Origin: Seriola aureovittata
Taxonomy: Eukaryota; Chordata; Actinopteri; Carangiformes; Carangidae
Reading direction: 5' to 3'
Assembly: GCF_021018895.1 (NCBI RefSeq)
Contig: NC_079377.1
Coordinates: forward strand, 8,686,501-8,750,500
Length of the DNA stretch: 64,000 bases
Within the stretch, counting starts at the first letter, position 1, and each line of letters starts with the position of its first letter. The notes beneath the pieces were generated by a model, which was not told the DNA's origin, did no database searches, and saw nothing but the letters and a program-made list of their open reading frames with translations. Below, piece after piece: positions 27,346 through 41,748 of the stretch. The translations under genes were made by a program, and so were the position numbers.

Positions 27346-29515
27346 GATCTTATTATATTATTGTTTTACATGGTTCTGTTGTCTAAATGAAGGATTCAGG
27401 ACAAGTTGTAATTGAAACTAAATCAACTTTAAATTGGTCATTAAAGATTTTATCTATATATTGTTTTTTTTTAATATCGAAGGTGTGGTCAGTGTTTGAA
27501 CATCAGTTTGATCATTTTCCATCTAAATTTGATCAGAACTGGACTTGAGGTTGGCATCGATGTCGATAGTTGAGAGTTTATGATTCAATTTCTAAATCCT
27601 CTTTTTTTTTCATTTTTGTATTGACATGATAACATAATGTGAACAAATACCTTTTGATAAAGATGCTTAAAGTGGTTTTTAACAGAAATGTGAAAAGATG
27701 GTGCACTGATGACATATACATTGATTACAGAGAGATCTGTAACAATCTATACTGGGCAATATACCAGTCTGACCAGATTAATTTAGCTTTGATTAACAAT
27801 TTCTGATTCTTGAAAATAATATTGTGATGTTGATTTGAACCACATCACCCAGCCCTGGTTTGTGGTTTTGTATTGTTATTAGTTATTATTGTAAAGTGTA
27901 GGGTTTTTTGGTTGTTATTTCTGTTAAATAATAAGATCTAGTTCTCAGTGTTTTTTCACATGTCAGAAAGTTTGACTGGTAGCACAAGTTTTGAGACTGG
28001 TGGAGGATTTCTCAAGGTCTCCTATGGCTGTTGTTTCTGGTCATTTATCAGACAGTGTTTATTCAGGTTTAGGTGAAGCCTTTTGAACTTGAGAGTCATC
28101 TTTTTCAGCCAGTTGGTGTGTGCCGTTTGCACTCACTCCATTATAGAGGGCTCTTCTCTCAAGGGAGGATCTTCTTGCACTCTCTCAGAGATTACTATCA
28201 TGGCTGCCTAGCCTCTCAGATTTAGGGTCCTTGGCATTTCTAAACTGATGAGCCCTCATCTTCTTGGTTGTCTGTCTTCCAGCTCATGACCCTGAATTTG
28301 ATCTGGGTCTGCCATTTTTAAGGGTTTTTGGAGGAGCAATCGAGCAAAGAGCCTTATAGAGGATCCTGAAGTGAAGACACAAATGTGGCGTAACTGCAAA
28401 TATACAACCGTGTCGCAACTTTGTGTAATTGTATCATTTGGGATGATGTTTAACTGAACAAGCTTTGCCATTTGTCAAATACATGTTACCCCAATGCTTC
28501 TATTCTCAGGTTCCTCCTCATGTCAGTGAATGAAGAAAGGAGGACATGCAGGTTGCATAAGTAGGAAATTAAAGATAACCGCCTCCTTCTTTCTTGCTGT
28601 AATTGTCCTCTCTGGACTTTTTCCTATGACTAAAATAAATTGCTGTAAGAGGAGAAAAATGCTTCATGCGTTTAGTGTCATTTTGTTTTTAGTTTTCTTT
28701 CCAGCATCTTTAAAATGTGTTCATTAGAATCATTTTGAAGTTATGGATCAACGGTTGCCAAAAACCACATTCTCATCGCCCTGGGGGACGGATTAATGAG
28801 AGAGAGATTGATATGATGATTTATAAGCTGTTGTGTATGCTAATATTTTCCAAGTGGTGACATTAAATATTTGGTATGAGTATGGAGTTAACATATATCT
28901 GCTGATCTGAGCAGGAAAGGACGAATTTCCCTGATCTACCTTTCTTGGACCAAAAAATAATATGATAATAACCACTGCTCTCCATGGCCCCCGCTGGCTT
29001 TGTGTGATCGATAAAGCCAAATAAACAAACGACTGCGAGAATCAAGCTGCTCACTTTAAATGCTGATTGCTGCACCTAATGACTTGTGCTTTAGCTGCTG
29101 TGTGTATGTGTGAGTGACAAAGTGCATGCGTGTTGGCTCATGTGTTTGAGGCTTAGCTGGCTCTGATGTTGGACCCTGTGGTTGTGATTGGATTCAGGCC
29201 TAGTAGATCTGTCTCTTTTTCCTTCTTTCCTGTCGTAGTTGGTCTGTTGCCCCTCGTGGCTGCCAGTCTTGTCTGGAAGGATCTCTGTTGTTTATTGACT
29301 TGGTGCCTGCCTGCACAGCTCTGTCTCCTGTCTGGGCTGGAGGAGGAGTTAGCCTGTACCCCAAACCGCCATTGCTGCTGACTTTGTTGTGTAACTCTCA
29401 GAAAAGTTTTTTTTGTCTTTTTGTTCTGTGTTATTTGTGATTGCTTGCTGCCGTGCTTCAGTGAGATACTATACCATAAGTCTCAAGACGGCTAAATATA
29501 ACATTTAGTGGTGAA
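27346..29515. other. Intronic spacer with degraded, unassigned repeat-like DNA
   Basis: A stretch around 27640-27860 ends AACCACATCACCCAGCCCTGG, a closing pattern seen in several fish interspersed repeats, but I cannot name it. At 28000-28260 the minus strand reads in short open pieces broken by stops, like an old transposon, also unassigned. No gene is supported. Confidence 0.4.
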
Positions 29516-29773
29516 CAGGGCTGTTAGTTAATTGTTAAGCAAAAACAGTTACAACTTCTTCAACTTCTCTTACTTGCCTTTCTTATACACCACAGTAAAC
29601 TGAATATCTTTGGGTTAGAACTGATGGTCAAAGACAAATTAAAAATATCTTAAGTCATCTCCTTGGGGTATGAAAAATTACAGCAAGCATTTTTCATTTC
29701 ATCGACAAAACAAATGGTCAATTAACTAAGAAAATATCAGCATATTAATCGATAATCGATAATTACAGCCCTG
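29516..29773. repeat. Inverted-repeat element, reverse orientation
   Basis: The left end CAGGGCTGTTAGTTAATTG and the right end (reverse complement CCAGGGCTGTAATTATCGAT) form imperfect terminal inverted repeats about 255 bp apart. Inside are AGTAAACTGAATATCTTTGG and ATTTTTCATTTCATCGACAA, family marks in reverse orientation. Confidence 0.65.
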
Positions 29774-32650
29774 GTGGTGAGTTTTATTAACACAAGCAAT
29801 ACATACTAGATGTAGCTATACTTCTTAAAATGTTTTATTTTGAAGTAACACGTTTTCAAGGTTTAAGGTGGAAGTCCTTATGGCTCTAAAATTTAGGAAA
29901 ATTACATTTAAAAAGACTAACAATTCATATCTGCCTTCAGTTCAAAGTTCTCCATGTTCATTGGAGATGATAGGCCTTTCAGATCCACTCAGGTATTACA
30001 CACATTGACACAAAGACATGAGACCCACAGAAATGCAGTTCGATTAGACTGAGTATAATTTGAGTCTGGCCTGACTGGGTTGAATGGTTGTGGTCGGCGA
30101 CGTTGATAAAATCTTTATCATGGTTCACATGTATAATTTCACACAGTGATATTGATATATATACTTTTGAGATGTAATGAAATTTCTCTATTGTGTAAAG
30201 TGTGTATAGATAAAATGGTCAGACGGGAATGTTGGGATTAAATACCCAAGAAATCAAGATTCCTCATCACTTATATGCAAAAAGTTATAATCCAATAAAT
30301 AAAAATCCAGTAATCTCCTCTTGTTTCGTTGCCATGATCCCTCAATAATGTCACATTATTGTTCTCTTATCAGATGTAGTCGCCGACTATCTTTAACCAT
30401 AACCCTTTCTAAATTGCTGTGGCTGGATCACTTTTCTGCTATTAGTGATAACCTGCGGTTTCAGGTTCACTTTTAAAATGATGAATAGAAATGTTTTTAC
30501 TAGTTTGACAGATATCACCCACTCCGTAAGTTGTAAATCCTTACGACAACTTTCCCCCCGCAGGGCAGGTGTGAGGCCCTGGTGAGGGGAAGCTCGCCTA
30601 CAGACTGAAACAAAATCCCTGTTTTGTTCCCATGTCAGTGCCAAAGCATGTGCGGCGCTGCCACAGCATTCAAATGCATCTGATCGAAACGTGCAGGAAT
30701 GCCTAATTTGGCTTCAGCCCGTTTGAAGGGGAGGAGGGAAGAAAGGAGGGCAGGAGAGGAGAAAGGCGTCTGGCATGCCATTGCATAATCCCAACAGCTA
30801 TTAACTCTTTGTGTCCCGAGGCTGAATGAACTCATCATAGCAACGGGCCACAGGCAGAGTGACATCAGGCAGCTCTCAATCAGCCCTCGGCTCCTCCCTG
30901 CCACACCAGCAGATTTAAACAAACTGAATGGGCCACTGGTGTTTAATGGGAAGGGCCTTCAACTCTGTTTGATTTCCAAATGAATGGGGTCAGCTGGCTA
31001 CAACTGACCCTGCGGAGGGCCCAGTTGTTGTTTGGTAAGAATATATTTTCTTTGAGTCTTTGATATGTCCTCTTATCTGAGCTGGTTTACTGTATCACCT
31101 AGCTTACTTGATCTCTGTAGTGTTTGGCGGTGCATCTCATTATGCTGTGTTTTGTCTTCCTGCTGTGGGTTGCAGCTGAGCTCAAAGGCCACAGGAGGGC
31201 TAGATCTGTCTCCATGGCAGCCTGTACTGCGTTAACCTCCTAGTCCTGATACCTGACTAAACCTGCGCAGCTGGGATTTACCGTGTGCGATGGAACCAGC
31301 ATAATGTGTGACTGAAGCGGGTGGCTTTATCTTGGCATGGGGAGCCTGTGAATGTTTTAGAGCTTCCCAGTTCTTTTGAATCCATGCTCATACATTTTGG
31401 ATGTGCACCAAGTGCCACAGTTCTACTGGTGCTCTCCCAGGCGTTTGAGGAACACAGTTCTATCTTTTCAGCTGTTCACACAAAGAAGAATTTACCTTCA
31501 TAATATTTCTTGAAAGGATTTTTTGGTGAAATTGACCCTTAAGAAATGTACAGTTGAAAGAAACAAAAAGGGTACAGAATTTTGCATTTGCAAATTTCCC
31601 ATTTTTTTCCTTTTAACAAGCAGTCCTAAGAATTTGTTGGCTTAACGAGACTGAGTCTGTCTGTGCCACCACTGGCTGCTTCTACACTGCTTTAATATTC
31701 ATAAGTGGAAAAGTTTTGTATCGCCATTGCCTTTGTTTACATATCCAACCAATGTCAATCTACACTTGATATCATTACTTGTGGTTTGATTTAGCTGACT
31801 AACTCTCCATCTCCTTCATTCTCATTTGTTTTCTTTTCTCTGCATAAAATACTTATTATAAAGTATCTTGAAATAATTTCATCGCTGTTGCTGTCGGAGC
31901 TTTGGTCATCATCCTTCCCTTTCCGTGGCCTCTTTGATTTTATGCCATGCTAGCATATGTATTCAGTGGTAAGTTTAGACCTCATTTTGCTATGTTTGGT
32001 TTCCTCCAATAGTAATGTTGTGATATAGCTTTGTAATTTTCTCTTTTAGCAAATATTTGGTCCTTTACGTTAGCTAGCAAGCTGGCAAGCTGGCAACTAT
32101 CTTGTTTGCACAAGACACTGAGGCGTGTCGGTGATCACGGCCAAAATCAAAACACAACAGGTTTCTGATGTCCTAGTTTTATGGCTTGAGATCAAACTTC
32201 ACCCTCTCTGCTAGGCTGAATATCTAGGCTATTTAACTTGTGGAATAAGAAGAGTAGAAGGAAAAATAACAAAATGTCCACCTCCGGCAGTTAATTGTTT
32301 TTAATTAGCAGAGCACTCCCAATGACCCAGCGAGTAATTCATTCAGACATTCATTTGCCTACTCACAGTGACTGCTAGACACATTAAACCATTATTGTAG
32401 TTCTGCAGAGCTGTGTGGGTTGTTCACTGAGTATGAGCCTATGTAGTATGCCTAACAATATGAAAATGTTGAAAAGTGGATTTATCTTTGATCTTTTCTC
32501 TTTCTTTGCCTCTTTTGCAGAGTTGCACTTGAGTAACGTTTGTATGTCACTCTTGTGCTCGGGTCAAGTTATATAGGCAGCATTTTATGTCTTTTGTTTT
32601 CATTCAAGTTAAATATATTTATATTTGTTTTCAGTGTTCATGAACGCGTT
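29774..32650. other. Intronic spacer
   Basis: No gene seen. The 30640-31030 part is less AT-rich, free of recognised repeats and contains ATTGCATAAT (30781-30790), so it could be conserved non-coding DNA; this is only a guess from composition. Confidence 0.5.
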
Positions 32651-32742
32651 CAAATATATCGGCCGATATATTGATATTGGAATTTTTTTACTCCCTAATA
32701 TCGGCATCGGCCCCAAAAATCCAATATCAATCAGGCTCTACT
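32651..32742. repeat. 'ATATCGGCCGATATA' interspersed repeat fragment
   Basis: AATATATCGGCCGATATATT, then ACTCCCTAATATCGGCATCG and GGCCCCAAAAATCCAATATC, ending AATCAGGCTCTA. I recognise this as a common short fish repeat with self-complementary ATCGGCCGAT core; the family name is not recalled. Confidence 0.6.
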
Positions 32743-34230
32743 GCTGACCCATGGTCTGTTACCCTGCCATGTTTGATGATTATACATCTCTCCTGCAGCC
32801 GGTGCACCCAGCAGCATTAGTACATTATGACCAGCATTGTTCTGTATTAGTAGACAGTAATTACCACAGCAAAGAGGGAAGCTCATTACACAGCCAGCAT
32901 CGTTATGTTCTGTGGTTTTAATTATGTTAAACAATCTCAGCAGCCTCCCCGGCCCCATCTTCATCTCTGCTGCTGCTGTCCTCGCACTCTATTTCACCCT
33001 TCTCTGCTCCTTTTCACTTTGTTCGTTCCACTTTCACAAACTATGCCAACTACCGAATCTCTTTAAACTCCATCTTCCTCTCTTCTGTCCTCTATCTGAA
33101 CCTCCCCCTGAGTCTGCATTAAGCCAGACTTCAGTGTATTTTTAATCAGTTCTGACAGAGGGATGGCACAGAAGAAGCAGAATCACTGAGTAGGTCTGCT
33201 GCAAGAGGTTTTGGTAAAGCTGCACCTCTCTGCTCAGTGTTTGGGAAGTGAGTCTCTGGATGGGTTGAGATGAGCTCATAGCTGTTATATTCTGTCAGAC
33301 AGTTTCTGTGGGGAAGTTGTGGTTATATCCAAACAAATTGTCTTTCTGTCCCTGGTCTGTGCTGACACGAAGGAGTCTGGTTCTTTACTCAGTATCAGGA
33401 CTCTTGCTTATGTCCTGTCCCCATTTCTGACCAAAACGCCTCCAGAGCCTTTTTAATGTCCAACAGCTAGGTGTCATGTCAAGAGAAAATCTGTTGGTTT
33501 GTTTGGTGAGTTGTTTTTTTTACCAGTGCAGCAAGAGGTCACAGTAGTCCGGTAACATCAGCTACACGAAGGTGCTTCCTGTTTGTCTTGCATTATTCCC
33601 TCCATCCTTCCACCCTACTGTAGCTGTTATTTGGGAGACTGATATGATGTATTGGGCTATTCTTGGTGTTTTATTAAAACTTTGTTCATTGTACATTGTA
33701 CAGTATATTTGTTGGAAACTACTCTGGCTGTTTAAGGCATTGAAAATGTTTCTGGTTTTTCTGGGTTTCCATGGAATTTTAGGACTTCATGGTCTACAAA
33801 CTGTTTTAAAAGGATTTTCTGCTCTGCCAAAAATAAAAGTCTTGAGGGGCAAACTTGATCTTTGTATTTTTAGGGATTTTTTTCACATGAAAATGGTCCA
33901 GTATAAAGATACTGAATATCTGCACAGACTGGAAAACACCAACCCACGCTAACACTAAATATGGATAAAACATTTCCATTGATGAATCACTGAAAACTTT
34001 TTGAGATGACAACGCCTGAATTTATCTTTTACTCACTTGCGTTCTACCCTGTTGAATTACAAACTTGCTTAATTGTGTGAGTGAACAAGATCTGAGATAC
34101 CGTTGTCCCCTTTTAAATTAAGGTTTCCTACAGCATTTTATAGTTGAGGTGCATGAAAGGAAGCTGCGCTAACATCAGAAGAAATTATCATATGTTTACA
34201 AACAATAACTTACGACTTACTAAGCCAATT
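32743..34230. other. Intronic spacer
   Basis: No gene supported. The 126-codon open frame 33572-33952 is hydrophobic and low in complexity, has no known domain and no splice or promoter context. Confidence 0.65.
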
Positions 34231-34605
34231 AGGGCTGCAATTATTGATCTTTAAAATTTTGCCAGTTATTTTCTTTATTAATTAATTAAAAATGAATCTA
34301 TAAAACACACTAAATAGTAAAAAACGCCCGATTCTAACTTTCCACAGTACAACCTGACGTATTCAGAGCTCTTGTTTTGTCCGACCAACAGCCATAACCC
34401 CAAAGATATTCAGTTTACTTTCATGTAGGATTAAGTAAAACATTGAGTTGTCATCTTAGAAGCCTGAATCAGAGAATATTGGGCATTAATTAGTGTTTTT
34501 GCTGTAAAAACTGCTGTAAAAACAAAAAAATTATTTGATAATCAGAATAGTTGCAGATTAATTGCTGTCGATCGACAAATCGGGTAATTGTTGCTGCTAT
34601 AAAGC
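34231..34605. repeat. Inverted-repeat element, near full length
   Basis: Starts AGGGCTGCAATTATTGATC and ends GTCGATCGACAAATCGGGTA then ATTGTTGCTGC. Inside are CTTGTTTTGTCCGACCAACA, CCAAAGATATTCAGTTTACT and TGATAATCAGAATAGTTGCA, the clearest internal marks of this family in the window. Confidence 0.7.
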
Positions 34606-35279
34606 ACGTTGCAGCATATTTGAGTGTGCAGCGGTCTCTTAACCAGGTCTCTGTTGAATGTATAATGGCACCGAAGACGTTCAACGCTGCACATTGATGA
34701 AGATGTTTACAAGTAATTATGGCCAGTTCACATTATCCCTGGCTGGTGTTATTTTAGCTCATCAGTCGTCTGTGGGTGAAATGAAAAGTTAATTCCAGAC
34801 ATTGTTATCAGTATCAGTTATTACCAGCCTGAGTCAATAATATCAGTATTTACCCTCATAAATCCCACAATAGTTGATGCTCACAGAGGACCAACATAAT
34901 ACACACCACTACAATAGGCTGCTCTGTGCAGGTGCAGCCAGCTAACACAGCCGTGTTGATTGGGGAGCACAGGGCAACACTTCCTGTACTTATCTGCTGA
35001 GGTGACAACAGATAGAAATGCCAGTGTTGTGTCTGACCATTGACAATGGTCCCCGGTTCCCCCTCCTGTGCCACATAGCAGAGGAAGTAGATGTTTTGTT
35101 GCGGTTGCTTCCTCCTGGCATTACGTCAGAGCAAATGAGGATCACTGCAGCGTCCCCTCTGTTCCAGGTTAGAGCTTTCACCACTGCTTTGTGTCCTCAT
35201 CCAGGTTAGGACCCAGACAGAGGGCCACGTTCCTGTCTTTCCTCACCATGAACATTGTAGCTGGGGGTGTCAGCTCTGT
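34606..35279. other. Intronic spacer
   Basis: No gene, RNA or recognised repeat seen between the inverted-repeat element and the GT microsatellite. Confidence 0.6.
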
Positions 35280-35286
35280 TTGTGTG

Positions 35287-35376
<90 letters not shown>

Positions 35377-35390
35377 GTGTGTGTGTGTGG
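35280..35390. repeat. (TG)n microsatellite, ~110 bp
   Basis: Nearly pure TG dinucleotide tract with one TGCG variant near the start and one TTG slip near 35375. The Cys-Val and Thr-His open frames across it are artefacts of the repeat. Confidence 0.97.
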
Positions 35391-38300
35391 TCAGAATGGA
35401 GGGCAAAGGCTATGGTCTCCCAGAGGGTCTGGACAACAGCCGTGGCAGGAGAAGGCTGGCGGCTGCTTGGCTGTGGACTTCCTGTGGTGCAGATGGGGGG
35501 GGACCTGTGCGCCTGAACACACAGGGGCTTTTACTGCCTCTGGAATCTAAAGAATATGTAAACGCAGACTGACGCCACACAGGAAAGGCCATTTATGTAT
35601 GTGCATGTGTTAGTATGGTATACACATGTAGCTTTAGCACCTGTGGGCACATATCTGTCATATCTGTATTTTTATAGCAAGTACTTTATATGTCCTTTTT
35701 ACTGACCCTTGAATTTGCTGTTTCAAAAACTTTACCCCTTGTTTATCCTTCCTGCCCTGTTCTCATACATGACTGATGACAAAATTTTAAGTGAGTTCAT
35801 CACTGCATGACAGCTGCTTCCCGAAATTATAAGTAAATAACCTTGTAGACCTACTTTGCAGCTGACAACATACAGGAAGCTTCAGTTAGGAGGGAGTGCC
35901 AGCTATTTATTTTATCTGAATTGGGCATTGGCCAGCCTACTTAGTAATTAGTTTCAGTGTCTGACAATTTCTGTAACTTTCCGAAACAACGTGACATTCA
36001 CACCCACTTCATGCAGCAGTTGGCCAGGTATGTGTTGGTGAAAAAGCTGGCAGGGTTTGAATTCCTCCCATATGTGAATGGCCGAGAGCAACACCATGAA
36101 TGCTTCCAAGGACAGACACCATGAAAATACCATTGAGTGTATTCCAGTGTGGCCGTTCAGAACATTTTCTTTTGTCTCTTAACGTGGTTGCATGACACAT
36201 TGTACAAACTAGTTCTTATTGAGCATACTTGTCCCAGTTTCAAAAAGAGCTCAGTATCTACAGTACATAATGCCATCTACCAGTGATTTGTGCTGTGTAT
36301 GTAATGACAAATTATCCATGTTGCATCACGCCGTTATATCAATATCCACTATCCTTAGGTCCTTTTCCGTGTCTTGTGCTTTCTCTGTCTTTTGGAAAAA
36401 TCTGCTCGCCCATTATTCGGAGATAGAGCTGTGTATTTTTGCCTGTTGAATTTTTGCAACATGACTTCACCGGGGCTCTTTCATCTCTCTGTGGATGGTT
36501 TCCAGGCAGACGTCTTACTCTGCCTTTGTGTGCGCCCTCTCGTACTGTCATTTTGGAGCAAGCAAAGAAAAGGTTGCAGTGAAAGGTACACCCCTGCCTT
36601 CCCTGCAACCTCACAGGTCTAACTTAAAATGAGGTCAGATGACACACGAGCCCCGGGTGCACCTCTCGCTTCCTCCCTCTCCTTTTATATTCCTCCCTCG
36701 TGCTCTTTGAACACTCACAACATGGTGGTGTGCTTTTAGTAGAGAGAACTACTCTCTGACTGTGGAACAGAAAGTGCCTTGCACTCTGATGTAAAGAGAA
36801 ACCCCGCTGTCTGTTTTCAAAAAATGCCATGTTGGAACTGTATGTGTCTCGAGTGACAATCAAATACGCATTACCGCATTCTTGACATGCAGACGTCAAA
36901 AGAAAGGAAATGTGTCAAACTGTCCCTGTCATGTGTTCCTTTTTGGATATTGAAATGTCGTAACCCTGGTTCATCAACGGTCATCAATACCGCCCCTTTT
37001 CACTTAAGTAATTTACAATGAAAAGCTGCTATGCTTTAATTTGATTCCCTTAAATCATGAAGAGCGTGAACATCACTGCATCCTGTCGAAAACAGCAGTT
37101 GTCTTGACATCAGGGCCACTTACTAGAAAAGCAAGTCTTCAGATTTTCAGCCAGCCAGGCTACACTTGACAACACCTCGCGGGAAAGAGGCTAGTCATGA
37201 ATTAAACAAGCTCCTCTATTCAGAGACACCCGCACAAATGTTTCTCATCTCCTTCAAGAGCAAGAGTTGGATGTCCTGCAGCTTTTCCTCCACCCCTCCT
37301 CCTTTGTTTGATCTTTTTTTTTTTGTCTGGCAATGTAACTCTTTCTAAAACTCTGTGGCTGTTCAAAAGGCATTAAACATGAGCGAGTTCCCCAGTGCAA
37401 GGAAACGGTGAGAGACATTCACAGAATATGCTGAGTGTATTAAAGCCATACAACAGGCCCGAGCCTCCCAGGGCTGTTGGCCCCTGCACCCCGTTTCCCT
37501 CTGTAAACACTCACACTCACATTCACAAACTCACACTCACATTAGTTATTTTTTTAGAAATGTTTTACTTTGAAGTTACCGTTTGGGATTCTCTTAACTC
37601 TGTGCATTTCCTGAAGTCATTACTTTGGACCTTATTTTCTGGTAAGTGGTTGGTTTACTTTGGAAATATGAATATATTACGTAAATGTCTATGGAAAGCC
37701 AAGTGCACTTGGGCTTTGTTTTTATGCCTGGTGAGACCACATTTGGCTTACTATGAATAAATGTAAAATGCCCAGGATGGTATCATAATAAAGTTCATGT
37801 CTTTATTATGTCCCTTTTTAGAATTTAAGTGCCGAAATATTGGGAAAACACAAACTTGAGCTTGAAAACAGGGTTATCCAATCCGAGGCTGTTTTTTAAA
37901 TGTCCCAAAGTAATTAGAACACTTGACTGATCAGTGAAAAACCTAACAGTCACAAATTTACATCTATAAGTTGGACATGAACTGCCTCCTCCTTTTTCAT
38001 GTCACAGCTGGAAATCAGGAGTGAAAGGTTTAGCCGCTGCCTGTATTTCAAAGTAACATTTATTGCTGTTGGTGGGTTAGTCCATAAAAACACGGACAGT
38101 GGTTTACTGTGCTTCTAAAAATGTCCTAATGAAGACTTTAATTTCAGGCAGGAGTATGGGTAATTTGGGCAGCTGGAGGACATCAGACCATGAGGGAGAG
38201 AGGGAGGGAGGCCAGAGGGTCAGAGAGAAGACCTGCTCAGGTTTCAATACAGATGGACTCTAACAAGCACCGATCTGATTCAAACTGAGCAAGGGACGCA

Positions 38301-41300
38301 GGTTTTAAGCCACTACAGATGGAAGTGTGAGCTCCCAAGCGGAACCCCGTCAAGTTGAAAAGTGTAATGGATTATTATATGTCAGGGTCACACCAAGGAT
38401 CCATTAGCTTCAGATACACTTTTTTCACAAATGGCTCCAAATTGGCTACATTTTTGACAATAGGTACTTGAATAGATCGCATGCCGATTTTTTACAGAGG
38501 AAATACAATGCAACACCTCATTCCAGCTGTGCCCTGATGACCAGGGCTTTGCTCAAGGAAAGAACGGCACTTTTCATTAGACACAGGGCTGCACTTAAAT
38601 TTCAGAAATGCATGTTTAGGTGACTGTGTGTGCTTGGGGAAAAACTGACAGATACGTTCCGGTCACTTCCTTTCTTCCAGTTTGTCCAGACTCTCTGGCC
38701 CTGGCACTCACCAGCTTGATCTTGTGATCCTGATCTGATTTTCTCCGTGGATCAGGTGATGTGAAATGGCCAGGGCCTGTCCTACTGTGCTCCCATATTG
38801 ATTTATTAAATACCAGTCTGAACCATGATGCATCAGCCTTTGACGCTACATGTAATCCCAGCAAACCCAGTATGGTTTACAAACGCACATTCAAACTTCC
38901 ACAGAACAACTGTGAGGATGGTTCATGTTTACTCCCCCTGACAGTCATCATGAAGTCATCGTAACATTCATTCAAGTGCTTTGCGGTTACAGGATCATAA
39001 ATTACAATACTAATGTGTCTTTTTTACAAGGTACTTCTCATGAGTTTTTTTTTTTTGCTTGTGTTATAATTAAATTACCACTACATATTACAGCAGCTTT
39101 CAGTGTTTCTGTAACTACCTGCAGGTTTTGCTAATCCTTCCTCAAACCTACACACATTTATGGTCACTGTCATGTATACATTTTGGGCAGGCACAATGTG
39201 TTTGAATATTGATTTGAGATTAGATTGATTCAGTTGCACGTCAGGAATGCTCAAGTAGATTTTTATAGTAATTGTTAACTGTTGCTGGATAATGTTGTTT
39301 ATCATTTGTTGACAGTTAGATTTAGTGGTGACATTTTGGCACTTTTACAGCCAAATTTTATGAGCAAAATATGACTTCCCTCGTAGTGAGTCAGTCCTGA
39401 ACATGACTCTTTCTGTACATATGCCTGTGAGGAAAATCACTGTACAGGATCTTGTGGTGTGTCTGATGTCTCTCTAAGGTCTTTTTCTTTCTTTTTTTTT
39501 TTTAAATGAATGAGTGCTGCTTTTAGGTGGCTAGTTCCTGAGGTCACCATGAGCCGTGTGGCTAGATTATTCCTCTGCAAGTTGTGCAGTGAACAAGTGG
39601 CTCTTGTAAAAATGTGAGCCGCAGAGAAAATGGCTGTAATTGAATGTAAAACCATATGCTTCTTATTTGGTAAAAATGCTTTTTTTTGTTTTAGATCTAG
39701 TTAAATATACTGTTGCCAGACTACTCAGTACATGCCATAAACAATGGCCCATTTTCAGCGTTTTATGATGGGAGTATTACTGTATGATGAAGACCAGTTC
39801 CCAAATAAGCTTCACGTAATTTAATGTGAGGCTTTCATTGATTTTTCCAGTTTGTAAATGAAACCTTTGTGCTTTTCTTTCCTTTGAGGCTCTGTTCTTT
39901 TCATTGACATGGTTCACTGAGAGTCTTATTCCATTGATGTGCTGTAGAAATGATGAATGAGTGAATCCCGGGGAAAATTCTGTACTAATAATTTTCATGT
40001 GATTTTAGCCCTGCAGCACATGATTGTACCAGACATCACTCTTCTGTAGTTTAACAATGTTATCCTCCTTTGAGAGACAACAAGAGCATCTTTGACTGCT
40101 CACCAATCTTCAGCCATCTTAACGATGGTACATTGCTAATAATGCCATTTGCTCTTAACTCGCTTAACACATGTGGCGTCGAGCAGGTGGTGCATGAATC
40201 TGAAATATAGGTTGGGTGGAGGTATTTGACGAGGTAGAGCTCGAGTGTGCTGTTTCTTTTGGCTGCATTCCAACAGAGCTATGCTAATCCAAATGAAATA
40301 ACGGCTCGCTCTGCAAAATAAACAGAAATTTACTTGTACCTATTTTCAGGCAGCCTGCACATTTTTTCCTCTTTACATTCAATGTTTGCTTTAGCTTGTT
40401 AGTTGCTGGTTCGGTTGAAGCCCTTTGATGTCTCAAGAGGTTTGCACTTCATATGCTATAGAGAAGAAGAGGTGGGTTGTGGTAAAAGAATATATTTGCT
40501 ACTGCAGAATATTAAGTTTCAGAGCTGTGAAATGTTTCTTCATTTGAGCTGTAAGTGGCACACTTGTCAGAAAGGTATTTTCATGGATTCGTGGCAGTGC
40601 AAGGAAGCTGGGTGTGTCTTCAGACTGTTATGGGTGAAATTCAGTTGCCTGGATCAGTGGCTCTTTGTTACTGCGTGTTATAAAATGACTATTCTGACCT
40701 TCAGTTGTGAGCCACAGTCTCCGTAGTTATAGGCCTGACCCTGGGTGTCAGACTGTCGGACAGAGTTGGAGCTTTTTGATCAAAGGTCAGGACATATGTT
40801 TTAACCTCAGGTCCTGAAACACTGGGGCTTCTGTATAACATGACCTCTCACCTTTTAAACAAGGCAAACCTGCTCCTTACAGGGTTATTATCTGATTATC
40901 CCCACCATGTAATTTCACACAGGAAACGCCATCTTAACCAGCAGCAGCCATGTTGTGTATTTAACAAGGTTTTAAATCTTTACAAATTGTCACTTTTCTC
41001 TAAACAGTCTCAGCTGCTGTCCATTGTCTGTTTACTCAGACAAAAGCGGGACTGTTGCAGTGTTGATAACTCTCAGGATGTAAATTCTTGTGTTCCTTGT
41101 GCTACGCAGACAAAGTCTCCACAGAAAATACAGTTTATCCAAACTTTAGTAAACTAACAATGTGCTGATGCAGTGGCTGTCACCGGCTGCTCGACCCCTC
41201 TCTTTTTGTTTGTGTGAAACTCAAACAAAGCCCATTCACCTTGCATACCTTCACATAGTGTAATAGATTTTTTTTGTCCACACTGTCAACAAAATGTATC

Positions 41301-41590
41301 ATTCTCAAGGCGAAACAGTCAGAGGCAACCTCATCGGGCAGCTTTTCAGCACTGAGGTGTGGGACAGGGAGCAGGCAGAAAAACAGGTTCCCGGTGATAA
41401 ATAGCAGGCCCGGTTTGGAGAGTGTCTCCTTTCTGACAGAGGATCGGGCTTTGTCTTGAAATGTGAGCTTCCTCTCTGCAGCCACTGGCAGCTTCTCAGG
41501 GGCTCTGACTTTTAACAGGGCAGAAAGAGAGGGGTGGAGGGAAGAGAGAAAGATTTATGTTACGGGGGGGATGCCTCGGGGTGACATGGA
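35391..41590. other. Intronic spacer
   Basis: About 6.2 kb with no supported gene. Small features: a CTCACACTCACATT-type short tandem array at ~37508-37543, a purine-rich GAGGGA tract at ~38188-38225, and T runs at ~39041-39056 and 39490-39503. Confidence 0.6.
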
Positions 41591-41748
41591 GGGATAAAAA
41601 GATTTGAGTAGCTGTTGCTGTCTGTTAAAGGGGATTACCATTTAATTAGAGTTATGGTCAAGTATTTTCCAATCAGTATATTTCAACATGAAGAGCTGCC
41701 TATCAGTGTCCTATGCTCACATCTTTGATAATATCAAGAGGCAATGAA
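41591..41748. repeat. Segment duplicated 2.7 kb downstream (likely source copy)
   Basis: Begins GGGATAAAAAGATTTGAGTA and ends AAGAGGCAATGAA. It matches 44306-44464 in direct orientation with about six differences (five substitutions and one inserted base by my manual count), i.e. about 96% identity. No terminal inverted repeat, poly(A) tail or target-site duplication is visible, so it does not look like a standard transposon. Confidence 0.9.

Noticed and set aside
33572..33952. 126-codon hydrophobic open frame
   Set aside because: AT-rich, low complexity, no domain, no splice sites or promoter; length is expected by chance in 64 kb.
35191..35572. Open frames rich in Cys-Val or Thr-His
   Set aside because: They are direct translations of the TG microsatellite, in all frames.
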